Below are positions 40,801 to 54,900 of a stretch of DNA of 64,000 bases, piece by piece; within the stretch, counting starts at the first letter, position 1, and every line of letters begins with the position of its first letter. Both the position numbers and the translations under genes were made by a program. The stretch is from Mytilus californianus. Taxonomy: Eukaryota; Mollusca; Bivalvia; Mytilida; Mytilidae. The notes under the pieces were generated by a model that worked only from the letters and a program-made list of their open reading frames with translations, had not been told where the DNA came from and did not search any database. Location: assembly GCF_021869535.1 (NCBI RefSeq), contig NW_026262690.1:14099001-14163000 (forward strand), given 5' to 3'.

Positions 40801-43800
40801 TAACTTGTTTATTTGTTTTGTCTCTCTCTTCTGTAGTACCAAATTTCCGGTAGCTATGATACTCAGTGATAATGAGATAGAATCACTAGAAACTATAATG
40901 TGCATGGTGCATTCAGTACCATTCTTACTGATTTAATGTGGTTTAGTTTAAATATATTTTATTTGCATAAACACAAATTGGATTTAATGTTGTTATCGGA
41001 AAATTAAACAAGTCTCTTCGTTTAGTTTTATCAATATAATCATGAAAAACTTTTTCAATTAATGTTTTTAATAAATAAAAGCAGTATAAATATAAGGAGA
41101 TGTTGTATGATTTCAAAAAAACAACTGTTCAGCAGAGACCATATGTTGTAGATCTATAGGACACTGTACGACTTTCAACAAAGACAACAAACTACACTGT
41201 ATAGCTGTTAGCTTTAAATTGACAATATGTTTAACAATTCAAACAAGAGGAACAAAGGACTCGAAGATTTGATAATAACATCAAGTTGAAAATAATTCAA
41301 TTTGTACGTATAAGAAAAGGGTCACTATACGATCACCAACTTTGAGCAAATGTGTTTTACCAATTCGGCAACACAACAACTAATCCTGTACTATATCGAT
41401 TTTATGTCTGTTACGTAGCACTTATTAATAAAAATATAATGCATTGGCTATCGTTATTTCAGAGAATAAAATATAATTGATGTTTGTATTCATATAATTT
41501 AAAGTTCCTCTAGCTTTGCTACTCTAGCTTTGTATTGCAACGAGAGAGCACATAAACCAGACAAGCAGAATATTCAAATCATTGTATGCCTTTTTTATAA
41601 TATAATGGAGAATGTTGAATTCAGGTGAACCCATTCATTACATCTATGTATGAGGCATTTATGATATATGCATCAGTTGCAAATGCAACTATTTCCGAAG
41701 GAGGCAACTTGCGTGATGGAAGGACGGTAACACAGAAACTTTGGAATAGAGAATTTGGAGGTATACCTATTTCTAAATTCATCTCGTTCTAACTGAAAAA
41801 CGAAGACTTTTTGATACCTTTTATTCCTTTTAAGAAGTTAGATTATACAATGCACGGTAATCAATCAGAGTACAGAAGAACTAATGACAACACATAAATA
41901 AATTAGTCGACAAAAAATTGAAGATTTGATAAAACAAAATAAGGACAACACTTTTGGTGTTGCCAAAACCCGGACAGGGAGCTTAACATGATGAAGATAT
42001 AAAAAAAATTTGTAATAGCAAATTTCAGCATATTAACTAAGCGCTAAATGATGATGATGATGATGATGTCACTTTATATCGTGCTTTGTTGTTCACGTTT
42101 TACTGCACATACTCATAATCATCTAAATATAATGTTTGATAAAAGTAATATTATATATTAAGACAAATAAAAACGTTGACTGACAAGTTTTCATAAGGGA
42201 TATTTATAAGTCAGCGAGCCTTTTTAACATACTGTGATTTTAGGGTTGGATGGAAGCATCAAGATAGATAGCAACGGTGATAGAAACGCAGATTTTTCCT
42301 TGTTGGATTTAGATGGTACATCTGTAGAGTATAAGGTCTGTTGATTTGAATATATATTATGAGATTATGTAGTAGCACCAATGTCGCCTAAGGAGCAAAT
42401 TTCCTGTCCGCAATCACAAAATAAAAAAAAAAGATTTAAGTGGGGTTCACGTAAATAGAAGACGACCACATACAATAAAAAATCATATATATACATAACG
42501 TCTGCAAATATATTAAATTCTTTAAAGGAGAAAAATAATATCTTGATATGAATGAGGATAAACCATTCACCAGTTACTGGACAAAAGAACACAACATTTT
42601 AACATCAGCAGTTAAATGTTGACCTATGTATATCAACCGCTAGTAAATCAATTTTGATCTGAAATGTTCATTTTGATCTGAACATTTCTTCAAAGACTGA
42701 TTTATTAAGCCATTTTGGTAAATTCAGTATAATGTTCGAACAATTTGCTTGCAATCAATTCAGATCTGTTCACTCTATGTTTATAGTCTAGTCTGTCTAC
42801 AGATTCAATCAAAACAAATTGCAACAGAAAAGATTTTTGAATATCATATGAGATTATCATAGCACATTAACATTAAAAAAGTCTAACAAAATCGTACGGT
42901 CGGAAATCGGTGAAAATTGAAAATAAAAATAACGGTGATGTGCCTACCGATTCATGTCAGAAATGGTCCGCCATATCGACAAGGGGAGAAGACTCTTACA
43001 TATGTCAATTTATAGAAACCTACTGAGTAGATGATATCACTGAAAGAATCGCTAACATAAATTTATGTTATTATACAAATATGCTGGTAAGTGTTTTTTT
43101 TAACATACCCTAATGTTTTACGTGTATTTATATATTCGGAAATGCGTCTAGAAATGAATTAGACGTACAAAAGTTCTTGACGCAGGTCAAACGACAAAGA
43201 TCGCTATATTTTTGTTTATTTCAAAGAAAATAAATACAATCAACTACCTTTACGTAAAATCAACTAAATTTAAACTAAAAAAAGTCCAAAATACAGCAAT
43301 AAAAATAATTTAAAGCAACATAGTAAGACTCGTCCCTAACGAAAACAAAAAAGTATGGAACGCCAAATTAATGGATAGTCATAATTACAATTTCGTCGAT
43401 TTTGCACTTATTACTATAGCCAAAGCCTTTATTCTTAACTAATATTGCATTTTCTTCATATAACTAATTGTAAATAATTATTTTCTTCCTCTTTTAATGA
43501 ATTATTGCCGAAAATAAACTATTTTGTAACTTTATTTCAGCTATCACTTGAAGTGACCTATGTTCGATTCAGCGTCATTATTTTATTGGAGCTAACCACA
43601 GTCACTGTGCTAATTGTTTAGCGCAAGGATCATTTCTATATCAGGTACTATATTATATTATTCTGAATTTCTAATTTCCATGAAAATAATTTATCACAAT
43701 GGAGTCAAAAATATTTGATTGCGTATCTTGCTCTATCAATAAGTCAATTCAAAATGAATGGTTAACAAAACAAATGTACGAAATATGCTACAGTAAAACA

Positions 43801-46800
43801 CAATCGAAAGTTTTCAAGTAGGGAACACATCGAACATAGTATACTTTTAAATGCTTTATGATAAATATTGTGCTTAGTTCAAGCTGCTCGTTTCTGTGTG
43901 TACTTTGTATATTTTGTCTTGTTTGTTTTTATGTCCTTTTTCGTTTTCTCGGACGCGATTTAAGCCCATTGATTCAACTTCTCTTGTCACCCTTTTTGAC
44001 ACTTCGGTATTCTCGCTTTTCAAATAATTCATTATCTTCAGTAGTGCTAGAATTCCTAAGAAATTGAGAAATGGACAAATGAATTACAGTGTATAGACAC
44101 ACTAAAAAAGAAACATCACACGAACAAGAAAACATTATTATTTAGAGTCAACGTTGTTTATTCTTGTTGTTCCGAATAATATTATAATGTGTATTGATAT
44201 GTTATATGACATATAATGATTAAAGTATACATCAACAAATAATTTGTGTTCTTACTCTTTTCAGCTACAACTATACCATGGAGAAATGCATTGTGTGCCT
44301 AAAAGATGACCACCCAACAACGCTGATCAAATTGCGACAAAAAGGTTGTCTTGGAATCATCAGAGCTAGCCAGGAAAGAGGAGACTGTTTATCCGCATTA
44401 GAGGGTAGTTTTGTCCATCAACTCTGCAGGAAAACATATACCAATCCAAATGATATAAAGAAATACAAAAAAGAAAAACTTGTTCTACGAGAAACAAATA
44501 CAAACACTCCAAAATTACGATCAAAGTCCCATTTTGATTTTAAACATCATTGTTTATTCTGTGGAAATGAAGCAACAGACTCCAAGAAAAAAGACATAAA
44601 TGTATTTCCAGTTCGTACTGATGATTTTGAGAGTAGCATACAAGATTCTTGTGATCTTCGAAATGATGATTGGGCAGCCGAGGTTCGCGGAAGACTTGAG
44701 AGCGTGAGTGACCTCCATGCAGCGGATGCTGTTTATCACCAGGCATGTAGTGTAAACTTCCGCACGTGCAAAAATATTCCTGTATTTCGTTCTCCCATAT
44801 CACCGGACGCAAAGCCTGAAAACAAAAGAGGAAGTCCAGCTTTGCAAGAAGACGGCTTCTACAAAATAGTCGACTTCCTTAAACATCATGACGACGAACA
44901 AATTTCGATATCAGATCTTGATGAAAAAATGGACGAGATGTGTGATGGGAATGCTTATAGCCAGATATATTTGAAGAAAAGATTGAAGCAACATTTTGGA
45001 GACGAAATCATTATTACCGATATACCAGGTAAAAAAAGTGTTGTAACTCTACGTGAGTTGTATTCTTCAGGACTATTACCAGAGGCCAAGTAATCTAAAT
45101 CCAGACGACGAAAAGAGAGCTTTGATCAAAGCAGCTGCCAAACTGATAAAAAGCGACATCCGATCTGTAGATACCACAAAGTCTATTTATCCAACTCCAG
45201 CCACCATTGCATCAGTTGATACAAATTTATCATACTTACCCGAAAGCCTGATGTTATTCCTTTCTACTATATTTTCTGAGAAGGACCCATTAGTGAAAAT
45301 AGCTTCCATAGGACAAGCAGTAATGCAAGCTTCACGACCTCGTGCACTTATTACACCGCTTCAACTCGGTCTAGGAGTACAAGTGCATCACAACTTCGCT
45401 TCACGATTTCTTGTGTCCACATTGAACAGCTTAGGATTTTGTTCGTCATACTATGAAGTCCAGAAGTTTGAATCAAGTGCTGCAGCTGTACAAGGAGTTA
45501 ACCTTCCAGGCGATGTAAGCAACAGCTTTGTACAATTTGTAGCAGATAACACAAGAACGATAGATGGCCTCAACACTTTTCATGGCATGGGCATAATAGC
45601 TGGAATTACGCCTGGTACGAAGAGAACACAACCCATTCCTAGAATAGCTTTTTCTACTGATGAAATAAAGGCATTAGCAAAGATAGAGATCAAATATTAC
45701 AAACCTCAATCAGATCGCATGACTGAATTAAGTTATGCTGAGTTGAAAAACTTAAAAACACTGGATAAGACTTTTCGTCTTGATCTGCTGTCGGTTATTG
45801 TTTGGCCTTTTAAGTATCCAATACCAATGTGGTCTGGCTTCATGCAGATGGTTCAGACAGGAGACTACCCAGGAAAATCATCGGTTTCATTCCTGCCTAT
45901 GATAGATTCAAATGCTTCGGACATGACCTGTATTTATTCCACATTGAACTTCGTCGCCAAACAAGCAAAGCGTTATGACATAACAGCAATCTTGACTTTT
46001 GATCAACCTCTGTATTGGAAAGCCTTCTCAATTATTGAAAACGAAAATCCAGGAAGCACCTTGAAGTCTATGGTTTTACGATTAGGACCATTCCACACAG
46101 AGATGAGCTTCCTCGGCTCAATAGGGAATCTTATGAGTAATACTGGTTTGAAAGAGATGTTAGAACTCATATACGCTCCGAATGCCGTCACGCATATCCT
46201 TAGCGGAAAAGCTGCAGCTAGAGCTTTTAGAGGTCACATGTTGGTGGATACAGCACTGTATTGTTTGTTGATTGCAGAGATATTCAATATTGACGGATCT
46301 TAACTTTTGGAAGAACCCAATTCAACCCTTGAAACAACTGAAATGAAGGAAATTGATTAATTATATTCCCAATTATCCTCTGGAGAGCTGTCAACTTCAG
46401 AAGCGGGTGAATCGGACGTCTTGAAAAACCTAGTAACAACGGTCCGGAGAAAAACTGAAATTTTAAAGCAAAGTCGTACAGCAAAGTTGTGGCTGCAATA
46501 TTCAGAAATGGTTCAGGTTTTAAGACAATTTATCAAAGCAGAGAGAACCGGTAACTGGCCTCTTCATTTGCAAAGCATCCAAGCAATGTTGCCCTTTTTG
46601 GCTGCATCTGGACATAATCTGTATACGAAAACAGCATACGTTTACTTAATGACAATGCAATCTTTAGACAAAGACCATCCTGATGTGTATGCTAATTTTA
46701 TCAATGGGAATCATGTCATAAGACGCAGCAATAGGTACTGGGCTGGAATATCTTCAGATTTATTTATAGAACAAGTCCTAATGAGAAGTGTGAAAACAGC

Positions 46801-48914
46801 GGGTGGATTGACGAGAGGTCGAGGAATGACTGAAAGCCAGCGTTCCCTTTGGCTTATGTCCATGCCAGCATGTGCTGAGATTAATCAAGCTATGCAGGAT
46901 TTGTCCGGGGTAGGATACTTTTCTAGTGAACAACACAAAGACGAAACACATGCAAGACAAAAAAAGGACACTAACGACATTCAAACTCTTCTCACGTTCT
47001 TAAAAAGTCGGAATCCATTCATTGATTCAGAGGTAGACCGTTCACTACGAAACATTGAGACAGGAGTAGTAGCTGATAAAACCGTGAATGTGGATGGTGC
47101 CAAAAAGGTTGGGACTTCCATTCTACAAGAACTAGTAGGAAAGAATATAGCTGACCACACGTTTAGGAGAAAGAAACAAGCCATTACGCTTGGAAACAAA
47201 GTTCAGGCAAAACTTGACGGCGAACCTATCAGAATAGATTCACAGCTCCTTTTTCAGAGATGCACCACTGCTGCGCATGGTATTTTCGAAGATATTTCAG
47301 AGATATTTCAATTTGAATTATGCGGAGTTCCTTCATCAATATTTGAAACCACGGGCCTTCCAAGAGAACCCCAAAAATCAACCCTTGCCGAATATATGTG
47401 GAATTTGATTGAACTTAAACCAAAAGCACCAACAGAAACCCACTTTGTACGTGATGGTGGTTCTCTTATACACCGTTTACCATGGACAAAAGGAGCTACA
47501 GTTGACACCATATGTATGACTTACGTCAATTATGTTAGCAATCACTATAAAGATGCAACTGTTGTGTTTGACGGATATCCATCAGTTCCAACTACAAAAG
47601 ATGTAACTAATTTCAGACGTACTAAAGGAATCATATCTCCAAAAGTCAATTTTAACAATGACACACCAATTAAAACAAAAAAGATGAATTTCTTTCAAAT
47701 TCAGAAAATAAACAGCACTTTATCAATACCCTTGGAGAAAAACTTAAGGACGGACATGTTCAAGTTATTCATGCAGAAGACGATGCCGATCTAAAGATTG
47801 TGCTTACAGCAATAGAAAAGTCGGCACAACATACAACTACAGTCATAAGAGAGGACACTGACCTACTCATACTGCTCTGTTATCATTCAAAAGATACTAT
47901 AAACAAGATTTACTTCAAATCAGAAGCCAAGCAAAACACTCACAAAATAAAGATTTGGGACATAACAGAGTCAAGGAGAAAAATTGGACCACTTGTTTGC
48001 AATATTTTGCCATTCATTCACGCCTTTAGCGGATGCGACACAACATCTCGAATTTTTGGTCAAGGCAAGGGCACGGTTTTCAAGAAAATTAGTACTAACA
48101 TTAAATTACAAGATCATGCAGCTGTCTTTTGCCAGGAGTCTAATGTCGAGAGCCTTCATAAAGCAGGAGAACAAATCTTTGTTGCATTATATGGAGGGTT
48201 ACAAGATGTTGAAACATTAGATATGCTGCGCTACAGAATATTCGCCTCCAAAGTTTGCGTTGGAAATATATATGTTCAAGTGCACACTCTCCCACCAACA
48301 TCTGACGCTGCTAAACTAAACCGCTGCATGAGAGTTTATCATCAAACCTAAGTTTGGATTGGGAAAGGTGATAAATTAGATCCAAAGGACTGGGGTTGGC
48401 ATGTTGAGGACAATAAATTGCTTCCAATTAGAGCAATACTACCACCGGCTCCCGAAAAGCTTCTTAGGATTATCAGATGTAATTGCAAATTGAACTGTGA
48501 CACAAAACGATGCTCCTGTCGTAAACACGGAATAGACTGTTCCCCAGCATGTGGGGAATGTCGGGGAATGAATTGTTCAAATACAAGTAACATTACAGAA
48601 GCCGATGAACTTGACGACATGTGAAGGCATCAATATGCATGTACATTGCAGACACATTTAACTATACATTAAGAAGACTTATATCAAAATTTTCTGTTTT
48701 TTGTTAAATTAAAACAAAATCAAATATTTTCAAAGATAAATTTTTCAGAAATTATATTTACCATCCTAATACTTTTAGGTGAAAACAAAAGTAACCAAGT
48801 ATTAAAAAAACAAAGTAATCAATTATTGAACAGTTTAGGCCATTTATTATATTAATTCAATGAATGTTATAACAAATCTAACATTAATACATTTTATGTA
48901 GAAATTTATTTCAT

Positions 48915-48945
<31 letters not shown>

Positions 48946-51900
48946 GGGGTAATTTTGGACTAATTTCGTTGATAGATAAATAGATTTTCCTTAAAACAAC
49001 CGTTTGCTTTCTTTTTTCACTTCGTAAATAATTGTGTTAAATGTTGTCCTTCAAAGCTGCCTTCAAAATAAAACGTTTAAAATTTGTTTAGATTTATGCA
49101 ATATTTGCCGTAGACAGACTAGACTATTGACGTTTCAGTAGTTGCAATTTACCTGTACACATCAACATCGTACTGAATTTGTCTGAAAATCTACTGAGCA
49201 GACCGTTACTAACAAAGAGAATACGATTTAGAAATGAAAAATTCCCTTTTGTCATTAATTTTGGTATAAGGATTATTGTGTCTTTCGACTTGTTGGTGTC
49301 ATCATCTTTGTTTTAAGTCATTTATAATTGTCCCCGGTTTACGCTGAAAAATATAAACATATAATACTATTGTGAATTCATTATTAATCGTGGAATACCA
49401 ACTTTCGTGGTTTGTAAAGGTAAACGACGAGTTTAAATATTCAACGAAGTACACATCTACTATCGGCTTGTATGTAGACTTTTTGCAAAACCATGAAAAC
49501 CAATATCAACAAAAAATACAACTTTTCCTCTAAAATTAATCATTCCATAGTATATGAAATGAACCTTTGACGTCTATTGGATACTAAAATTAATAATATC
49601 TGCTTGACATATTAGGTTGTGGCGAACTATTTAGGGTTGGATGGTAAATTAGTCTTTAACGACAGCATTGGAATTCATTGGCCGAAAAACAGAGGACCAC
49701 CACTTAATACACCAGTGTGTGGGTACGATGGAAACAATCCAAGTTGTAAAAAATCCGGTTAGTAACATAACATGCAGTTTATAATATCAGATATTTTAAT
49801 TTTAAAATCTTAAAAATCTTGAAAAGCTTAAGTCCAAAATTGTCAGACACATAAGTTTGTGAGCATCAAATACAATATTAAGATCTTCGGTAACCGTACA
49901 AGGTAAACTGAATTTAAGGGAGTATCAACCTTATTTGAATACAATAACTGTTTAAACACAAAGATAATACAATGTCATGCAAAAAATCAGTGTTACCAGT
50001 CCATTTGTATCGAAATATTTGACAGTTGATTTCAAAATCAACTTTTTTATGTCCTTATTCGAGGAAGATACATCTCTTATCAATGTTTGAAAAATAAAAA
50101 CTACTGCATCATTATAGTTGTATAAACGCAATATATTATTATTCTATTTTTTATAATTCTTTATTTTGTATTTCTTCATCTCATACAATAATTATTTGCA
50201 TTTTTTTCTATTAAAGAAGAATAAATACATGTTTTATAATAATGACCTGTCAGTGTCAGCGCTTATATTATATTAACACAATTAACCCCCCAAAAACATT
50301 AACTTATATTAATATATGATTAAATTGATATTAATAGAATAAATTCTTATTGACGCAACATACTTGTACTCATATTTTTTAGAATTACCAATGACAGCAA
50401 TTTTGGTCACAGTCCTGGCAGCATGCTTAGTTTTATTTGTACTTGCTTTGATAATAATATTGCGGTGAGTTTACAGCACTACAAGGGATTTTAAAGTATG
50501 CTTTAAAACGAAATAAAAAATAAATAAATAAATAAGGTTATCTTGCTTGTTTTCGAGAAAAAAAGAAAGGGTTCAAAAAAGAGAATTTGGTAAATGCGTT
50601 GAAATGTTCACCAAACCTTAACTTTTCTATGTAGTGTTTTGCTGACTTGCTTGTCGTTACGTCATCTTTCTTTGACATTGTGTTGTCAGTTTCTCTTTGA
50701 CATGTGAGTTTTGAATGTTCCATTGGTATCTTCCGTCTCTACTGTAAGATTTCCTAAAGCTGATATTGTTAGCAAATAAAAGGGCATTTTTCTGAATTAA
50801 AATGTGCATTAATAAAAAATTAAACAACATGTACATAAATTAAGGCAACAATTTATTTGTTGTCTAACAAATGTTCAAATCTCACTTATACATTAAGAAG
50901 ACAATGAAGGTAATAAACAAAACGTGAGGTAATCACATGAACTCTAAATGAGGGAGACCGGGTGAGTTGACTGGGTAAGCGTCTCCTGTTATGCATGCAC
51001 CAGCCCTCTTAATATAACAACAAAGAGATGTGGTATGATTGCTACTTAGACAACTCTCCACCAGAGACCAAAATGACATAGAAGTTTACAACTAGAGGTC
51101 ATCGTACGGCCTTCAACTCTTGATATGTGGGAACAGTTTTTGTGTAAGGAGCACACTCTGTTAAAGAAGCCAGAATAGTCACAATCATAATGTATCAATT
51201 GAGATATGTAAATGCCATACGATGGGGCAGATGGTATGTTCCTGCTGAAAAATGGGAAGTAACATTTCAGTAGTATTGTTTCATTTCAAAACTTGAGTTT
51301 TCCTTTAACATGTCAACGTCTGGTTTTGTTTTTGAAATTGAGTTTTACTACAGAAGTAAAGAATAAAACAACTATTTTGAACAATATACTATTTAACGTA
51401 TACTAATTTCTATACATTTCATGTGCCTACTTTTTTCTTCACATTTCCAAGTGCCTGTCCGAAGTCAAGAATATCGTCAGTAGTATGTCATATCTGACCA
51501 CAACTAAAGAACTCTATTTATTGATTTGATAAAGCATATGAAAATAATGGAATTAATTATATTTTTAGTGAAAAAACGTCTCTTGGATATTAAGATAAAA
51601 TAAGTGTTTAATGGCCATTTCAACTTGGATTTTCTACTTTCTACACTTCAATTCCACAGAACGTATCGGATAGAAGTTCTTCGTGATCAAATGATCTCTC
51701 GAAATTTTTATTTTAAGTTAAAAATATTTGCTACAATGTATATTTCTTGAAAGAAAAAGTAAATGTATGATATACTTACTACAATTATGATGAGATGAAT
51801 AAAGCTGTAAACTTTGTCCTAGAAAACATTCAAGTTTTGACTTTTAACAAGGTCAAGGTTTTTCTCTATTGTATTTACATAAATATGTTAATGTATACTG

Positions 51901-54900
51901 ATGCTTGATTTCTGTGTGGAAAACATGGTTAATTTATTTAATGATTAATAATTAGTTACCTTTGAACCTTCTGTCAGTAACTCCAAGGACTCCAAGATTG
52001 GTACGTTCTGTCCTTTATCTTCTTGTTATACACTTTTATCTACTTAGTACGATTCTGATTAGTAGGCGCGTTATCAAAAGATTTTTACAATTTGGTGTTA
52101 AGTTGTGTGTGTTGTTAGATGTGAGACAACGCTAGTTTACCAATGCTCAAATCTCATAAATGCATTTAGATAATAGAAATTAAGGTACCAAACAAATTAT
52201 TATGGAATCGCAGAAACATAAGCGAGACAAGGTACATCTACTACAGGATAAACGTATCCTGCTATGCATGCATCACCCAGTCGAACAAGTTTTCCTTGTT
52301 AGGTGGAATGCTCGTAAAAATGTTTAATCGCGTCATATATTCTCTATATGCATGCCCCAAGCCGGGCACCTGCATTCAAGTGTTTGTCGTTGATTACTAA
52401 CTGTGATAATTGTTTTTCATTATTTATTTATTATAGAATTTATAAGAAGTGATGGATTTGTTAACGATAATCAACGAGCGACTTTTAGCTTAACCCATTC
52501 CTAGTAAGACAACTGTCTGTTTTACGTTTTGACAATAAATCAACGGAATTTCATAAAGATAATTTCATATTTTGTCTTTTTTATTCTATAATAGTTGGAA
52601 ATAATTATATCCATACGGTTCACATCTATCGACACGTTAACATAAGTTAAATATAACTTAATTGGGGTGTTAACTCCACTTTTTAACTCCAAATTTCATA
52701 TTGGTTAATAAATATTTCATTTAATGTTTAATCATTACAAATTATTTAAGTTGAATAGATTTTAGTATTTATAATTTATTTATACGTACATATATTAATA
52801 TACAGAATTTATTTATCTTGTTTTGAAAAGTTTAAAAAATTTAATGACCAAAATTTAGAACTTTTGAAATTTACAAGTCTAAATAGAAAACAACGTTCAA
52901 ACCTATGGTTGCGTTGGATAAAAACCGCAATTTTTAGACGTGAGCATGCAAAACAAATTTCTTGTTCGAGGGGTCTAAATACAGCACAAACAACATTTTC
53001 CAAAAGACCAAAAAAATGAAAAAGTATATTTTAACAAAACGCATTTGACTAACAGGTCGAACAACAAATGTTCTTAAACCCTTCTGACTGCCATTGGCGA
53101 TAATATATATATTTATATCTGAATAATAGCCAACGATAAATCTTACGGAGCGATGAATCATATAATTATGATACAGTACACTCCAAATAAAATATATAAT
53201 AAGCAAATCTAAAAGGGTACAACATCACCAAAAAAAAAAGTAAAATCATTAACAAATGTTAAATATTTCTGATAACTAATATCCTTCATCTTTAAGATAT
53301 CAAATGATTCTTATCTTGACATGTGGTAGTCAAACTGAAATAATAATCTTGATCGTTATACAAATTATCACGAATCAATACGCTGGTAAATTTTTTTCAA
53401 TATTGATGTTTTGGAGGAGGAAAAAATTCTTTAAGACTGAAAGAGTCCTGTACTGAATCCTGAGTTACAGGAAACAAGTGATGGTAGGGACTCATTCTAT
53501 GATTTTTTCATTAATGCCCTCTGGGGAAACTGGGCTTGCAGGTGTAGTCACTTCGATGACCATTCATGCGTTTGTTGAATGGCTGTTCTGTCTCGCCAAC
53601 ATACTGCATGCCACATCGACACCGAAGAAGGTATACAACATTTTTGTTTTGCAAGTTACATTGCAATATATAGTGTATACGAACCCAGTGGAGTGGCAAG
53701 TAAATGTTTGAGTATTCAGTATTTGTTGGCAAGTCAGACATCGTCTGTTACCACACGACTTGCACCATCCTGCAGTTGAAGAGCTTTTATTAGAGGAGAC
53801 ATCAGCTCTCACAAATAAATCTTTATATTTGTAGCAGTATTGTATTTGCATATTTATATATCAAGGGCCGACAGACTTGCTCGGGAATGTTTTTGGATAA
53901 GAAAGTTAAGGACAGTTTCCCCAGAGGGCATTAATGAAAAAAACATAGAATGAGTCCCTATCATCACTTGTTTCCTGTAACTCAGGCTTCAGTACAGGAC
54001 TCCTACAGTTTTAAGGATTTTTTTCCTCCTCGGTGGAAATTATATATATATATAATTTCGCAATATGTAAAACAGACAAATTATAACAAATTACTACAAA
54101 AAGTCAAAAATAAACAATTAATAATGCATGGACTCGATAATATGTGTGAACATTTTGTGTGTTTTGTCAAGGTCTTTAAAAAACCTCCATCATGAGCAAT
54201 ATGTAAGAAGTTGTCTGAGGGCTGGCTACCAATTCACCTGGAGAATAGCCCTTCTACTCCAGATCTATAAGGTTAGCGCAATTGCCATACACTTACCAAT
54301 TCATATGGCTCCATTTCATATGGCTTTTCGATATAAATGGAAATTATGTGCTGAAGTTTCTTTTAAAAAATAGAATATGAAGTTTGTTAAACTGTTTCCG
54401 TTTCATTAAAGGGGCATTAGTTGTCAAATCCATGTTCACCGATCTGACTCAAAATCTCATATTTCATTTATAACTTACTAAAATTTATATCCAAATTACA
54501 AAAAGTCTAAATTAAACAATTAACAATGAATAGACTCGATGATATGTGTGAACATATCGTGTGTATTTTTTCTAAACGTCATCAAATTAACCATCGAGAT
54601 TGCCTCCGAAAACTACCGACGGTCGAATAACCCGATATAAATATAAATATCAATATTACTAGATAGCGACCAGGTGCAATTGGATTTTTTATGGGGCTGT
54701 TTGATTTCATATTGTAGGTTTAAAAGTAAGTTTATCATCGTTTTTACCTGTATAAGAATGATTTTTTTTTGTTGAGTGAATCAGTCAACCAAATGGTTCA
54801 TCCTTGTTTCACTTTCAATGTTGGCATTTTTTTTTAATAGCTGAAACATGCGTAATCCATGGCCAGTCTAAGGGTTAAATTGAAAGTCACATGAATACGG

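Larger units (their letters stand above)
48625..49609. other. 3' flank of the broken gene, no further gene
   Basis: A+T-rich with the poly-G run and the right inverted repeat. No poly-A tail or clear target duplication next to the gene, which argues against a simple processed retrocopy. Confidence 0.5.

Noticed and set aside
43858-44067. Hydrophobic 69-codon frame upstream of the unusual gene
   Set aside because: Low-complexity Leu/Phe/Cys content from A+T-rich DNA. No acceptor/donor phase links it to either gene.
45053-45070. An 18-base GT...AG micro-intron at the first frame change of the unusual gene
   Set aside because: Removing 18 bases does not change the frame, and 18 bases is too short to splice. 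A one-base indel explains the change.
44540-48620. Minus-strand and alternate plus-strand frames over the unusual gene
   Set aside because: All are shadows of the sense coding frame.
53478-53779. Plus-strand frames over the Penelope-like fragment
   Set aside because: Shadows of the minus-strand Cys-linker and GIY-YIG frames.
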